This document shows positions 8,657 to 17,541 of a stretch of DNA of 64,000 bases, one piece after another. Below the pieces are notes generated by a model, which worked only from the letters and a program-made list of their open reading frames with translations, was not told the origin of the DNA and made no database searches. Source of the stretch: Streptomyces musisoli (GTDB lineage: Bacteria > Actinomycetota > Actinomycetes > Streptomycetales > Streptomycetaceae); the NCBI RefSeq assembly GCF_016741855.1, contig NZ_JAERRH010000002.1, positions 496,001 through 560,000 on the forward strand, in the 5' to 3' direction. A program made the translations under genes and the position numbers. The first letter of the stretch is position 1. The number at the start of each line of letters is the position of its first letter.

Positions 8657-8690
8657 TGGACTAGACCAACTTGCTCTTTGGACTAGACCA
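8657..8690 (-). promoter_or_regulatory. Pair of DasR-responsive elements (dre) / chitinase 12-bp direct repeats
   Basis: TGGTCTAGTCCA (minus strand) occurs twice, at 8657-8668 and 8679-8690, 22 bp apart (two helical turns). Each copy differs by one base from the symmetric dre core TGGTCTAGACCA bound by the GntR regulator DasR. Such 12-bp direct repeats are a known feature of Streptomyces chitinase promoters. They lie 77-110 bp upstream of the chitinase start. Confidence 0.85.
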
Positions 8691-8700
8691 TACGATTCCT

Positions 8701-11343
8701 TTACCTCTTGCCGACCAGACGCACGGTGAACCCGCGGTCGAGCGGTAGACGTGGCGTGCTGATGGTCGTGACGTGGGTGGAGGCGTCGTACGACCAAGCG
8801 GTGCCCGGCAGTTGGCGGCCGCCGAGCAGCACCCGTGCCGGTGCCGTGGCACCGTGCACGGTGAACCCGTACGTCCGGGCGTCCACCTTGCCCGCGTAGC
8901 CGCCGCGGCTCGCGCCGACCGTCACGGTCGTGCCCCGGGCGTCTTCGCGCACCGCCACCCGCTGGGTGGCCGCCGCGCCCTTGGCGAAGTCACGGGTCAC
9001 GCCGTCGTCCTCGTACAGCGTGTAGTGGCTGGTGCCGTGCGCCGCCGGGTACAGGTCCCAGTCCAGCTCGTGCCGGTCGCGGGTCTGCCAACTCGTCGTC
9101 CCCTTCGGCCACATGGGGACGATCGCTCCCTCGCGCACGAACAGCGGCAGGGTGTCCAGCGGGGCGTGGTAGCCGTTCACCGTCGTCGGCCCCTCGTAGG
9201 TGCGGCCGGTCCAGTAGTCGGTCCAGGTGCCCTTCGGCAGATAGATGCCGTCACGGGTGTCGGAGTCCTCGTAGACCGGCGCGACGAGGAAGTCCGGGCC
9301 GGACAGGAACTCGTACTTGGCCTGGGCCCCCAGGGTGCCGGGGTCGTCCGGGTACTCCAGCCACAGCGGTCGCACCGCGCCCACGCCCGTCTTCGCCGCC
9401 TGGGCGGAGAGGGTGTACATGTACGGCAGCAGGCGTTCCTTCAGCTGGAGGTACTTGCGGTTGACCGAGGTGTACGGCTCCCCGTCCAGCCAGGGCTGCT
9501 GATCGGCCGGCTTGCCCGTGGTGATGTCGCTCGCCCAGCCGTCCATCGTCATGATGGCCGGCAGGAACGCCTTCCACTGAAGGTCACGGGCGTACATCTT
9601 GGCGTCGTGGCGGTAGATGCTGCCCACGTCACCGGTGTTGTAGGCGATGCCGGACATGGTCGCCCCGGCATAGGTCGGGATCTGCCAGCGGATGTAGTCC
9701 CAGGACAGCTTCTGGTCGCCGGACCACAGCACCCCGCAGCGCTGGGCGCCCGCCCAGGACACCGGCAGCCAGACGAAGCCGCGCGCGTCGCTGTTGTCCT
9801 CGATGCCCTTCTTCGCCGCGTCGCAGGCGTCCAGCGCGAACCTGTAGCCGTTGCCGACCCAGGCCACGTCCAGTTTGGCCACCCGCTGGCCGGCCTTCAC
9901 CTGGTCGGCGAGCTTGTCGATGCCGTCCTGGGTCCACAGGCCGAGCTGGGCGTTGTGGTCCTTCAGCCCCTTGGCGGTCTGCTCCAGGTTCTCGTACCCG
10001 CAGCCGTACCCGTCGTTGACCAGCATCCAGCCCAGCGGCATCTGGTGCTCGGTGTAACCGTCGGCGACCTTCAGCGCGTCCAGGGTGTGGCGCTCGCCCC
10101 GGTTGGCGTTGTGCAGGTAGCAGTCGGAGTCACCGGGTTCGAGGCCGTACACCGGTGGCATGAAGGGCCTGCCCGTCAACGCCGTGTACTTGCCGATGAC
10201 CTGCTTCGCGTCACCGAGGAAGTAGTAGGCGTCCAGGCGTCGTTCCTGCTGGCCCGTGGTGACCGGCGAGCCGAAGGTGTAGACGCCCGGTGCGAACGTG
10301 TTGCGGAAGACGCCGTAGCCCGCGCTGGAGAGGTAGAACGGCTGGGAGTTGTTGTAGCCGCCCTCGTTCCAGTCGAAGCTGTTCGCCACGTACATCGTGC
10401 GCCCGCGGTGCGAGAAGCTGCCGTTCTGCTCGCCGCCGCCGAAGAACTGCTCGTCCGCCCCGCGCGCGAGGCTCTGCCGCATCCCGCCGGTCGACCAGCG
10501 CAGCGGCTTGTCCTCCTGCCAGATCCGGGTGCGGTTGTCGGGCTCGTACAACCCGAACCGCAGCGGCTTCTTGTACACGCGCAGCACGGCCTCCGGGGAG
10601 CGGATGCCGTAGTACTCGCCGGCGTCGAAGGAGGACGTGTGCCGCTGGAGTGCGGGCCGCTCGCGCACGATGGCGGTACCGGCGGGGTCGCTCAGCGAAC
10701 CCGAGGGGTCGGCCTGGAGCCGCAGCCGGCCGTCCGTCAGGAAGTCCGCGCGCGCCGTGAGCCGGCCGGCACCGACGGTGTAACTGCCGTCGCCGCCCGA
10801 GAAGGACGTGAGATCACCGGCGTCCTCGGTCGCGGGCAGATAGGCGGTCCCGGTGAAGGAGTTGTCGTGCACGTCGTACGGCACCACGATCACGTGGTAC
10901 GTCCCCGACGCCCGCAGGATCACCGTGGCCTCGGGGTCGGCGGTGCCCGCGCTGGACGCCACCTGCTTGCCGTGGTCGTCGTAGACGTACAGGTCGAAGT
11001 CGTCCGAGGGGTGCTCCCACTCGATCGACAGCGGGATGCCGCCCTCGGGGTTGTCGTCCCAGTAGCCGTCCGGCACCGCGACGGTCAGGTCGAAGCGGTC
11101 GCAGACCTTGCCGTCGGGGTCGTCGGCCGCGGCGGGGCACTTCTCGGGGCCGCCGCCGGTGCCCTTGGCGTAGACCGGGCTCTGCCAGCTGACGCTGCTG
11201 TGAGCGGCGTCCAGCACGGCGCCGGTCGCGGTGGCGGCGGCCTGGGCCGGGGCCGGGCCGGCGAGCGCGGTCCCGGCCAGGACGCTCGCCAGCCCCAGCG
11301 GTATCCAGGCCGGCCACGGCACACGGTGTCGGAGTCTTCGCAC
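8701..11343 (-). CDS. Secreted glycoside hydrolase family 31 (alpha-glucosidase-like)
   Basis: An 880-residue exported glycosidase. The GTG at 11343 is preferred: GAGGGGAG lies upstream and it directly precedes a signal peptide (RRLRHR, hydrophobic WIPLGLASVLAGTALAG, APAQAA). Next comes an N-terminal beta-sandwich segment resembling a pre-peptidase C-terminal (PPC) domain (FDLYVYDDHGKQV ... GTYHVIVVPYDVHDN). Then follow a GH31 N-domain and the TIM barrel: GLEPGDSDCYLH, MPLGWMLVNDGYG, KLDVAWVG with candidate nucleophile D492, WSGDQ with candidate acid/base D543, and YAGATMSGIAYNTGDVGSIY. A C-terminal DUF5110-like region ends the protein. It probably acts on extracellular alpha-glucans or related oligosaccharides. 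It ends 10 bp from the dre region of the chitinase. Confidence 0.88.
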   Translation of the reverse strand: MRRLRHRVPWPAWIPLGLASVLAGTALAGPAPAQAAATATGAVLDAAHSSVSWQSPVYAKGTGGGPEKCPAAADDPDGKVCDRFDLTVAVPDGYWDDNPEGGIPLSIEWEHPSDDFDLYVYDDHGKQVASSAGTADPEATVILRASGTYHVIVVPYDVHDNSFTGTAYLPATEDAGDLTSFSGGDGSYTVGAGRLTARADFLTDGRLRLQADPSGSLSDPAGTAIVRERPALQRHTSSFDAGEYYGIRSPEAVLRVYKKPLRFGLYEPDNRTRIWQEDKPLRWSTGGMRQSLARGADEQFFGGGEQNGSFSHRGRTMYVANSFDWNEGGYNNSQPFYLSSAGYGVFRNTFAPGVYTFGSPVTTGQQERRLDAYYFLGDAKQVIGKYTALTGRPFMPPVYGLEPGDSDCYLHNANRGERHTLDALKVADGYTEHQMPLGWMLVNDGYGCGYENLEQTAKGLKDHNAQLGLWTQDGIDKLADQVKAGQRVAKLDVAWVGNGYRFALDACDAAKKGIEDNSDARGFVWLPVSWAGAQRCGVLWSGDQKLSWDYIRWQIPTYAGATMSGIAYNTGDVGSIYRHDAKMYARDLQWKAFLPAIMTMDGWASDITTGKPADQQPWLDGEPYTSVNRKYLQLKERLLPYMYTLSAQAAKTGVGAVRPLWLEYPDDPGTLGAQAKYEFLSGPDFLVAPVYEDSDTRDGIYLPKGTWTDYWTGRTYEGPTTVNGYHAPLDTLPLFVREGAIVPMWPKGTTSWQTRDRHELDWDLYPAAHGTSHYTLYEDDGVTRDFAKGAAATQRVAVREDARGTTVTVGASRGGYAGKVDARTYGFTVHGATAPARVLLGGRQLPGTAWSYDASTHVTTISTPRLPLDRGFTVRLVGKR

Positions 11344-11393
11344 GGCGGAACAGCTCCCCTCGCACCCTTGCGGACTGACTGTTCGTACGCGAT

Positions 11394-11433
11394 GTTGCTC
11401 GCAAGCGCTTGAAATGAGCGTCAATCGAGCAAC
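11394..11433. promoter_or_regulatory. LacI-type operator region upstream of the GH31 gene
   Basis: The palindrome CAAGCGCTTG (11402-11411) has the central-CG symmetry typical of LacI-family sugar repressors. It is framed by inverted arms GTTGCTCG (11394-11401) and CGAGCAAC (11426-11433). The cluster lies 51-90 bp upstream of the GH31 start codon. Confidence 0.6.
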
Positions 11434-11604
11434 TTCAAGCACGAAGCCTCGGGGGTGGCGCAGGTTCATGTCAATAGCGCCGGCGGTGGTGGCGGTCAGT
11501 CCGGCCGGTCATCACCCCGGTCCGCGGGCGGCCGTCCGGCCACCCGGCGGGCCGGCCGACGTAGGCTGCCTGAACCGTGCCCCTTCGCCGACTGGGAGAC
11601 CCGC

Positions 11605-12159
11605 GTGAGCGATCCGACCGTCCCGGACAAGAAGCCCTTCCTCTACGTCGTCGTCTGCGCGAGCGGCATCGCCGGTGACGTGGGCAAGCTGATCACCGCG
11701 GCCCAGGAGGCGAATTGGGACGTCGGTGTCGTCGCCACACCGCAGGGCCTCGGTTTCATCGACGCCGAGGCGGTCGAGGCGCAGACCGGCTACCCGATCC
11801 GCTCCGCATGGCGCCTGCCCGGGGACCCCCGCCCACTGCCGCCCGCGGACGCCATCGCGGTCGCCCCCGCCACGTTCAACACGATCAACAAATGGGCGGC
11901 CGGGATCTCCGACACCCTCGCCCTGGGCATCCTGTGCGAGGCGTACGGCATGGGCGTACCGACCGTGGCACTGCCCTGCCTGAACTCCGCCCAGGCCGCC
12001 CACCCCGCCTACCGCCGGAGCCTGGACCGGCTGCGGGAAATGGGTGTCCTGATCGGCTCGTGGGAACCCCTGCGGCCCGGGACCGCGGGTGGAGCGGACC
12101 GCTACCGCTGGGAGGAAGCCCTGGAACTGCTGGACAGCGTGGCCGGCACCGCACGCTGA
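11605..12159 (+). CDS. Flavoprotein (phosphopantothenoylcysteine decarboxylase-like fold)
   Basis: A 184-residue homo-oligomeric flavin-containing Cys decarboxylase (HFCD)-type protein. Recognisable features are the N-terminal strand and loop PFLYVVVCASGIAGDVGKLI, the central ADAIAVAPATFNTINKWAAG (the APAT-N flavin-contact signature) and ISDTLALGILCEAYGMGVPT. Members bind FMN and act as decarboxylases or reductases, or have unknown roles in Streptomyces. The GTG at 11605 is chosen because GGGAG precedes it and the family starts here; the frame runs open upstream to 11455 without family similarity. It converges on the giant caspase/ATPase gene, with only 33 bp between the stops. Confidence 0.8.
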   Translation: MSDPTVPDKKPFLYVVVCASGIAGDVGKLITAAQEANWDVGVVATPQGLGFIDAEAVEAQTGYPIRSAWRLPGDPRPLPPADAIAVAPATFNTINKWAAGISDTLALGILCEAYGMGVPTVALPCLNSAQAAHPAYRRSLDRLREMGVLIGSWEPLRPGTAGGADRYRWEEALELLDSVAGTAR

Positions 12160-12192
12160 CCGCCTCCCCGACGACCGGAGGACGGCGAGGTC

Positions 12193-15100
12193 TCACGTCG
12201 TACTCCCGGCATTCGGACTGGCGCCGGGGAGAGCCGGTCCGGCGGGGCGCTCGAACCGCAGACCGAACAGGTCCGCGTACACCTCCAGACGACGGCGTAC
12301 CCACTCGGGCGCCTCCGTCACGGCCCGGGCGCAGTGCCCGACCCGGTCCTGCCCGACCGCACCGGTCAGCGCGGGAAGCCTCCCGTCGAGGCGCTCGGAG
12401 AGGATCGTCAGGTCCTGCCAGCCGGGTACGACGTCGGGTACGCCGGTGATCGACGGCGGTGCCGCCTCCAGCGCGAGATACGGAAGGAGACGCCGTTGCC
12501 AGGTGTCCCGTACCGACTCGCCGAGACGGGCGGCGATGCCGACCAGATCGAGGGGGTGCAGCGGGGCCCCGGGTGCGGAGACGCGGTACGCGGGGTCGGT
12601 CGCCACGGCGTCGTGGGCGGTGGGCACGTGGTCCGGCAGGGCCGCCTCAGCCTCCTCGGACAGTTCGGGCACGAGCGCGCCGATGGCCCGCAGGGGGCTG
12701 AGTGCCCGGTACGCCGCCCGTGCACCGATGTTGCGGGCGCGGGCGTAGCCCACGAGCCGGTGCGCGGTGAGCGGGACCCAGTGAGGGGTCTCGAACCACT
12801 CGTAGTCCACGTCCTCGCGCGGGCCCGCCTCGGTCAGAGCCGCCACCTCGTCCCAGGTCGGGACGAACTTCCGCAGCTCCTTGGGCGGGTGCGGGGCCAC
12901 GAGAGCGGTGCTCAGCCCCAACTGGCGGGCTTCCCGGTGCGCGGTGCCCCACAGGACCGACAGGTTCTGCCGGAGTCGCTGGCTTCCGGTGAACAGCACG
13001 GCCGAGGTGGCCGGTACTGGGTAGTCGGCGCCGTCCCAGCCGGGGTCCTCCCCGGAGAACGCGTACCTGCTGGGAGCGGGCAGATCGTCCCAGGCGCGCA
13101 GCAGGTTTCCCGCAGCCGGGATTTCCACCCCGGCCTCCGTCAACTCGTCCATGCAGCAGGCCAGTTCCTCCCACGATGTCTCGTGGGAGCGGACGAACGC
13201 GAGGTCCTGGAGCGAGAGGCCGTCCTCCAGGCGGATGTCCGCCTCGTGCAGCCACCGTACGATGTTGGCGGTGTCGGGTGAGGGGACGGCGTCCCGTCCG
13301 GGCGAGCGCTTGGTGTACCGCCGGTGGTGGACCAGTCCGAGGGCCTCCGTCCGGCGGGCCAGGACGCGGTCGGCCTCCCACACGGAGAGGTCGCATTCGG
13401 CGGCGACCTCGATGGTCGCGGCCCAGGGCAGCACGGGGCGGCCGTCGGCACCGTGGACGACGTACCGTCGCAGGATGTCCAGCAGGTGGGCCGGCACCGA
13501 GGCCCATCGGGCCGCCAGGACCGGGTCGGGAACGGGGCGGCCCAGCCAGGCGAACTCGGCCATGCGCCGCTGTACTTCGCCGGCGTCGAGGCCCGTCGCG
13601 GCGGCCACGACCGGTACGTCCCAGGGCTGGACGGCGGGCCGCCAGCGGCGCTCGTCCTCCTGGAGGTAGAGAAGCCTCAGTTCGTCGTCCGTGCACACAT
13701 GGTCACGGTGGTGGTCGGGGACGGCACCCAGCGGCCTGCCCACGAACGGCGCGTACCGAGCGCATGCCTCGGCGAGTTCGCCCAGCGGCTCGCGGAACGT
13801 CGCGGAGGCGCGGGCGATGCCGGAGAGGTCTTCGGGGCGGTGCCGGTAACAGATCTCGTCGGCGGGCCGGCGCCTGGGTGGCAGGGGGCGCCCCCAGACC
13901 GTGATGGCGAGGCGGCCGTCCAGCGGATCGGGTTCGCTCCCCAGGAGGCCCCTCATGATGGACCAGTCGGTGAAGTCCGGTTTCCAGTCCAGGTCGCCGT
14001 CATCGAGAACGGGCGGCCCCGCCAGCCGCGGATGGACGACGCGCAGGCCCCGCGTCGCGTGGAGCACCTCCGCCACGGTCGTCTCCTGCTCCCTGGCCAC
14101 CGCGACCGCGACCCGCCAGTCGCCCTCGACCTTGGCCGCGATGTCGGACCAGCCCGGTCGTGGCACGGGATGGCCCGAGAGGGACAGGGGCACCGCCTGC
14201 TTCCGGGTCCGGAACTCGGGACCGAGGGCGGCCAGCCGCCAGGGCCGGATCACGTCCGCGATCTTCTCCTCCTCACGCCGGACGTGCCGGTCGCGCCGGT
14301 CGTCCAAGGAGGCGTCCAGCCGGAACCAGCCGACTTCGTCGAGGTTCACCTGCCGGCCGAGGCCGTCCGACGCGAGCACCCCGTGCCCCGACAGGGCCTG
14401 CCACAGGATGCGGGCGATCGACGGCTCGCGGGACTCCATGCTCCACAACCACCGCAGGCTCGGCCCCGGCCCTGCGGGGAGCGCCCGGGCGCCGCGCTGA
14501 AACTGCTCACGTGCCCATAGGACGTCGTAACTCTCCAACTTCTTGCGGTTGACACTGAGTTCACCCGCATGCGCCCCCGACAGATTGAGGACGTACCCGA
14601 AGGTCCGCTTGTCCGTGGCGATTCCGTCGCACACGATCGCTCCGTCGCCGGAGACCCACCACAGCGTGCCCGGCACCGCCTCGACGGCGAACCGGGTGGA
14701 GAACGCGCCCGGACCCTCTCCGGCCTTGAGACACCCGGGCATCCAGGTCTCCTCGGTGCCGTCCTGGTCGCGCACCTCCAGCCGGAACTCGCTGAGCAGG
14801 ACCAGGGAGCGCAGCACCGACACGGCGGAGTTCCCGCGCAGCGCTCCCGCACGGCGCAGGTGCAGCCGGACGCGGGTGCCGCCTTCGGCCAGCGCCGCGC
14901 CCCCGCGCTCATCGTCCTCGCGCACCCGGAAGAGGCTGCCGCTGACCGGGATCTCGACGCGCAGCGCCTTCTCGGCCGGCCGGCCGTCCGGGCCGACCGG
15001 CCGGGTCACGATCGTCATCTCGTCGGCGAGCATGAAGTAGCTGAAGACGCCGATGCCGAAACGGCTGTTGGGGTAGAGCCGCAGGGAACTGTCGTGACGC

Positions 15101-17358
15101 AGCCACGCGGCCTGCTCCCGGCGGAACGAGTGCGACTGGTCGAAGCGGCGGCCGGCCCGGGTGAAGGTGTTCTTCAGCTGGTCGACGGTCATGCCGACGC
15201 CGTTGTCCACGCACTCGATGTAACGGCCGCGGCTGTCCTCGCCCACCTCGATGCGGATCCGGCCCTCCCACTGCGCGGGTGCCCGGCCGAGGCCGCGCAG
15301 ATACCGGACGCGCATCTCCCGGTAGCGGCAGGCGTCCATGGCGTTCTGGTACAGCTCCCGCAGCGCGAGTTCGGGCTCGCCGTCGTACAGTTTCTCGCCC
15401 ATCAGCAGGCGGCGGATCTCCGTCTGCGACAGGGAGAAACGTGCGAGCGGCACGTCGTACGTGTCCGTGCCGTGCTCGCGGTCCGGCCGCAGCCGGTGGT
15501 CGGACAGCCGCGCGGGGAGCGCTCGCAGCAGCGCGCCCTCGTCCTGTGGGAGGTGGCGGGCCGACTCCCGCAGTGCATAGCCGAGGTCGTCGGCGTCCTC
15601 GACGACCGAAGCGAGTGCCGCGTGGATCGCCGGGTGCGGGCAGACCGCGTCCAGATGCAGGTACGAGGGACTGTGACAGTCCTGCTCGAGGTCCCAGAAG
15701 GCGTCCCGCAGCACGGTGATCAGCTCGCGTGGCACCACCGGATCGGAGACGGCGAGATGCTCGGCGACGACCTCCGGCAGACACCGGGCGTCGAAGGCGA
15801 GCAGGCCCGCGAGCCGCAGCAGCGCCGCAAGGGGCCGTACGCGCAGGCGCCACGGAGTCCTGCCCACGACGTGACGGTCCGGCGGCAGCCGCCGGTCGTC
15901 CGGCGGAGCCCCGAGCGAGAGACCCGCGGCGACCGTGCGCAACGCCGTGGACAGCGCCCCGGCCCGGCCGCCGGGACGCTCGCCCGCGGTGGGCGGTGCC
16001 ACGTCGAGGAGCCGGGCCACGAAGCCGTCGGCGAGCACCGCGGGCACGGCCTCCTCCTCGGTCGCGAACCGCTCCTCGATCCAGCGGTGGACCAGCCACA
16101 GCGTGACGGCGTGCCGGTCGTCGGCGGGATCCGCCGGCCACAGGGGGGAGTCCTCGAGCTTCTCGGCGATCTGGGGGTAGTGCTCGGTGATCTGCTCGTA
16201 GTGCCGCCGCTGGTCGCCGGCCTGGGCCCTGCGCCGCACGAGCCGCGGACGGAACTCGGCGGCCTGGCTCAGCCGTTCGGCCCAGGCCGTCTCGTGCAGC
16301 AGGACGCCGGCGATCAGTGCGGTGACCTCCAGCGCGGACAGCTCGGCGTCCTTGGGCAGGAGCAGGGGCAGCCGCTCGGTCAGCAGCCGTACCGGGTACT
16401 CGTCGTCGGCCCATGGATCGGGCAGCCGCTGCTGAGCACGGTGGACGTGGCGGGCGGCCTGCGTGGCCAGCGAGGACAGGCAGTCCTGAAGGTGCGCCAG
16501 GGTCTCGGTGTCGCAGCCCGGCACCCGTTCCCAGAGGGCCGGTGTGCGTACGGCGTCCTGCCAGGCCTCCAGGAGCCGCCTGCCCTCGGCGACCTCCAGG
16601 GACCTGGTCCGCTCCGCCAGGTCGTCGCCGTAGCGGATCACCACCTGCTGGGGTCCGGCCGACGCCCGTCTCGCGAGCGCTGCGGTCTCGCGTTTGACGG
16701 CCTCGTACACCTGCTCCACGGTCGTGGCCTCGGTCAGCGGGCAGAAGGCCCGGGCGAGCGCCGACGTGAAGAAGCTGCCGGTCTCGGCGAAGCCACTGAA
16801 CTCACCGGGGCCACAGCTCGTCAGCACGGCGAAGCCGCTGTGCGGGGGACCCTTGACGATGTAGCTGCCGAAGGCCGGCGTCTCCTCGCCCCCCGCCCGG
16901 CGGCAGGCGTCGATCAGCCACAGCACGGTGCCCGCCGTGCAGTTCGCCAGGTACCGGCTGATGTCGGCTTCCAGGAGCGACTCCCGTACGTGGGGCTGCT
17001 CCCACGCGGCCGCGTCGTCGCCGGCGGGAGCGCGGGCGTCCGAGGGAACCAGGTAGTCGGTGGTGCCGATCCGGACGCCGTGGCCGGTGAAGTACAGGAG
17101 CAGGGTGCTGCCGGGCGGCGCGCTCGCGGACAGGGCCGCGATACGTTCGGTGATCTCGTTCCGGGTGGGGTTCCGCAGCTCCTGCACCGCGTAGCCGCTG
17201 TCCTCGAGGGAGGAGCGCAGCGCGTGCAGATCCGCGTCGACCGTCGCCGCCAGGGACGGAAGCAGATGCTCCGCCCCCGGATTCCCGCCCACGCCGATGA
17301 GCAGGGCGATTCGTCTGTTGTCCGCCACTCGGCCCCCGTTCCCCTCCGACCCGCCCAT
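12193..17358 (-). CDS. Giant caspase-like / HSP90-type GHKL ATPase / winged-helix-repeat protein
   Basis: A 1,721-residue multidomain protein, cytoplasmic (no signal peptide or membrane segment seen). Residues about 13-250 form a caspase/peptidase C14 fold: RRIALLIGVG start, catalytic H93 in YFTGHGV and C152 in LIDACRR. A helical, poorly conserved stretch follows. An HSP90-like GHKL ATPase lies at about 640-860: N-box RELYQNAMDACRYRE (about 664), G1 DNGVGMTVDQL (about 716), G2 SRFGIGVFSYFM (about 766). The C-terminal third carries recurring units ending in a Leu/Ile-Gly..Val-Pro motif (about 1270, 1408 and 1555), probably winged-helix modules. Such architectures are known from predicted conflict/immunity systems, where an ATPase chaperone-like sensor gates a protease; that role is inference. 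An alternative GTG start is at 17328. Confidence 0.8.
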   Translation of the reverse strand: MGGSEGNGGRVADNRRIALLIGVGGNPGAEHLLPSLAATVDADLHALRSSLEDSGYAVQELRNPTRNEITERIAALSASAPPGSTLLLYFTGHGVRIGTTDYLVPSDARAPAGDDAAAWEQPHVRESLLEADISRYLANCTAGTVLWLIDACRRAGGEETPAFGSYIVKGPPHSGFAVLTSCGPGEFSGFAETGSFFTSALARAFCPLTEATTVEQVYEAVKRETAALARRASAGPQQVVIRYGDDLAERTRSLEVAEGRRLLEAWQDAVRTPALWERVPGCDTETLAHLQDCLSSLATQAARHVHRAQQRLPDPWADDEYPVRLLTERLPLLLPKDAELSALEVTALIAGVLLHETAWAERLSQAAEFRPRLVRRRAQAGDQRRHYEQITEHYPQIAEKLEDSPLWPADPADDRHAVTLWLVHRWIEERFATEEEAVPAVLADGFVARLLDVAPPTAGERPGGRAGALSTALRTVAAGLSLGAPPDDRRLPPDRHVVGRTPWRLRVRPLAALLRLAGLLAFDARCLPEVVAEHLAVSDPVVPRELITVLRDAFWDLEQDCHSPSYLHLDAVCPHPAIHAALASVVEDADDLGYALRESARHLPQDEGALLRALPARLSDHRLRPDREHGTDTYDVPLARFSLSQTEIRRLLMGEKLYDGEPELALRELYQNAMDACRYREMRVRYLRGLGRAPAQWEGRIRIEVGEDSRGRYIECVDNGVGMTVDQLKNTFTRAGRRFDQSHSFRREQAAWLRHDSSLRLYPNSRFGIGVFSYFMLADEMTIVTRPVGPDGRPAEKALRVEIPVSGSLFRVREDDERGGAALAEGGTRVRLHLRRAGALRGNSAVSVLRSLVLLSEFRLEVRDQDGTEETWMPGCLKAGEGPGAFSTRFAVEAVPGTLWWVSGDGAIVCDGIATDKRTFGYVLNLSGAHAGELSVNRKKLESYDVLWAREQFQRGARALPAGPGPSLRWLWSMESREPSIARILWQALSGHGVLASDGLGRQVNLDEVGWFRLDASLDDRRDRHVRREEEKIADVIRPWRLAALGPEFRTRKQAVPLSLSGHPVPRPGWSDIAAKVEGDWRVAVAVAREQETTVAEVLHATRGLRVVHPRLAGPPVLDDGDLDWKPDFTDWSIMRGLLGSEPDPLDGRLAITVWGRPLPPRRRPADEICYRHRPEDLSGIARASATFREPLGELAEACARYAPFVGRPLGAVPDHHRDHVCTDDELRLLYLQEDERRWRPAVQPWDVPVVAAATGLDAGEVQRRMAEFAWLGRPVPDPVLAARWASVPAHLLDILRRYVVHGADGRPVLPWAATIEVAAECDLSVWEADRVLARRTEALGLVHHRRYTKRSPGRDAVPSPDTANIVRWLHEADIRLEDGLSLQDLAFVRSHETSWEELACCMDELTEAGVEIPAAGNLLRAWDDLPAPSRYAFSGEDPGWDGADYPVPATSAVLFTGSQRLRQNLSVLWGTAHREARQLGLSTALVAPHPPKELRKFVPTWDEVAALTEAGPREDVDYEWFETPHWVPLTAHRLVGYARARNIGARAAYRALSPLRAIGALVPELSEEAEAALPDHVPTAHDAVATDPAYRVSAPGAPLHPLDLVGIAARLGESVRDTWQRRLLPYLALEAAPPSITGVPDVVPGWQDLTILSERLDGRLPALTGAVGQDRVGHCARAVTEAPEWVRRRLEVYADLFGLRFERPAGPALPGASPNAGSTT

Positions 17359-17379
17359 GTTTCCATCCGGCCCGGCCGC

Positions 17380-17428
17380 GGTGGGGGAGTATCGGTCAGG
17401 CCGAGGTGGGGGAGTATCGGTCAGGCCG
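17380..17428. repeat. 24-bp perfect tandem repeat upstream of the caspase/ATPase gene
   Basis: GGTGGGGGAGTATCGGTCAG plus GCCG occurs at 17380-17403 and again at 17405-17428, separated by one base. It lies 22-70 bp upstream of the minus-strand caspase/ATPase start in the 183-bp gap to the S8 protease gene. It could be an operator pair or a recent slippage duplication. Confidence 0.7.
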
Positions 17429-17541
17429 CCGGGGCCCGGTCGTCACACGGCCGGGGCGTGCGCGAACGCCCGGCCGCGCGGCTGGGTCGGCGTCCCGGTG
17501 GTGGCCGGGTCGTCACGGGCGGCCGGGGCGGCGGGGACGGC

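Noticed and set aside
8773..11412. Long plus-strand frame opposite the GH31 gene
   Set aside because: Val/Gly/Arg-rich antisense shadow of a gene with clear signal peptide and catalytic motifs.
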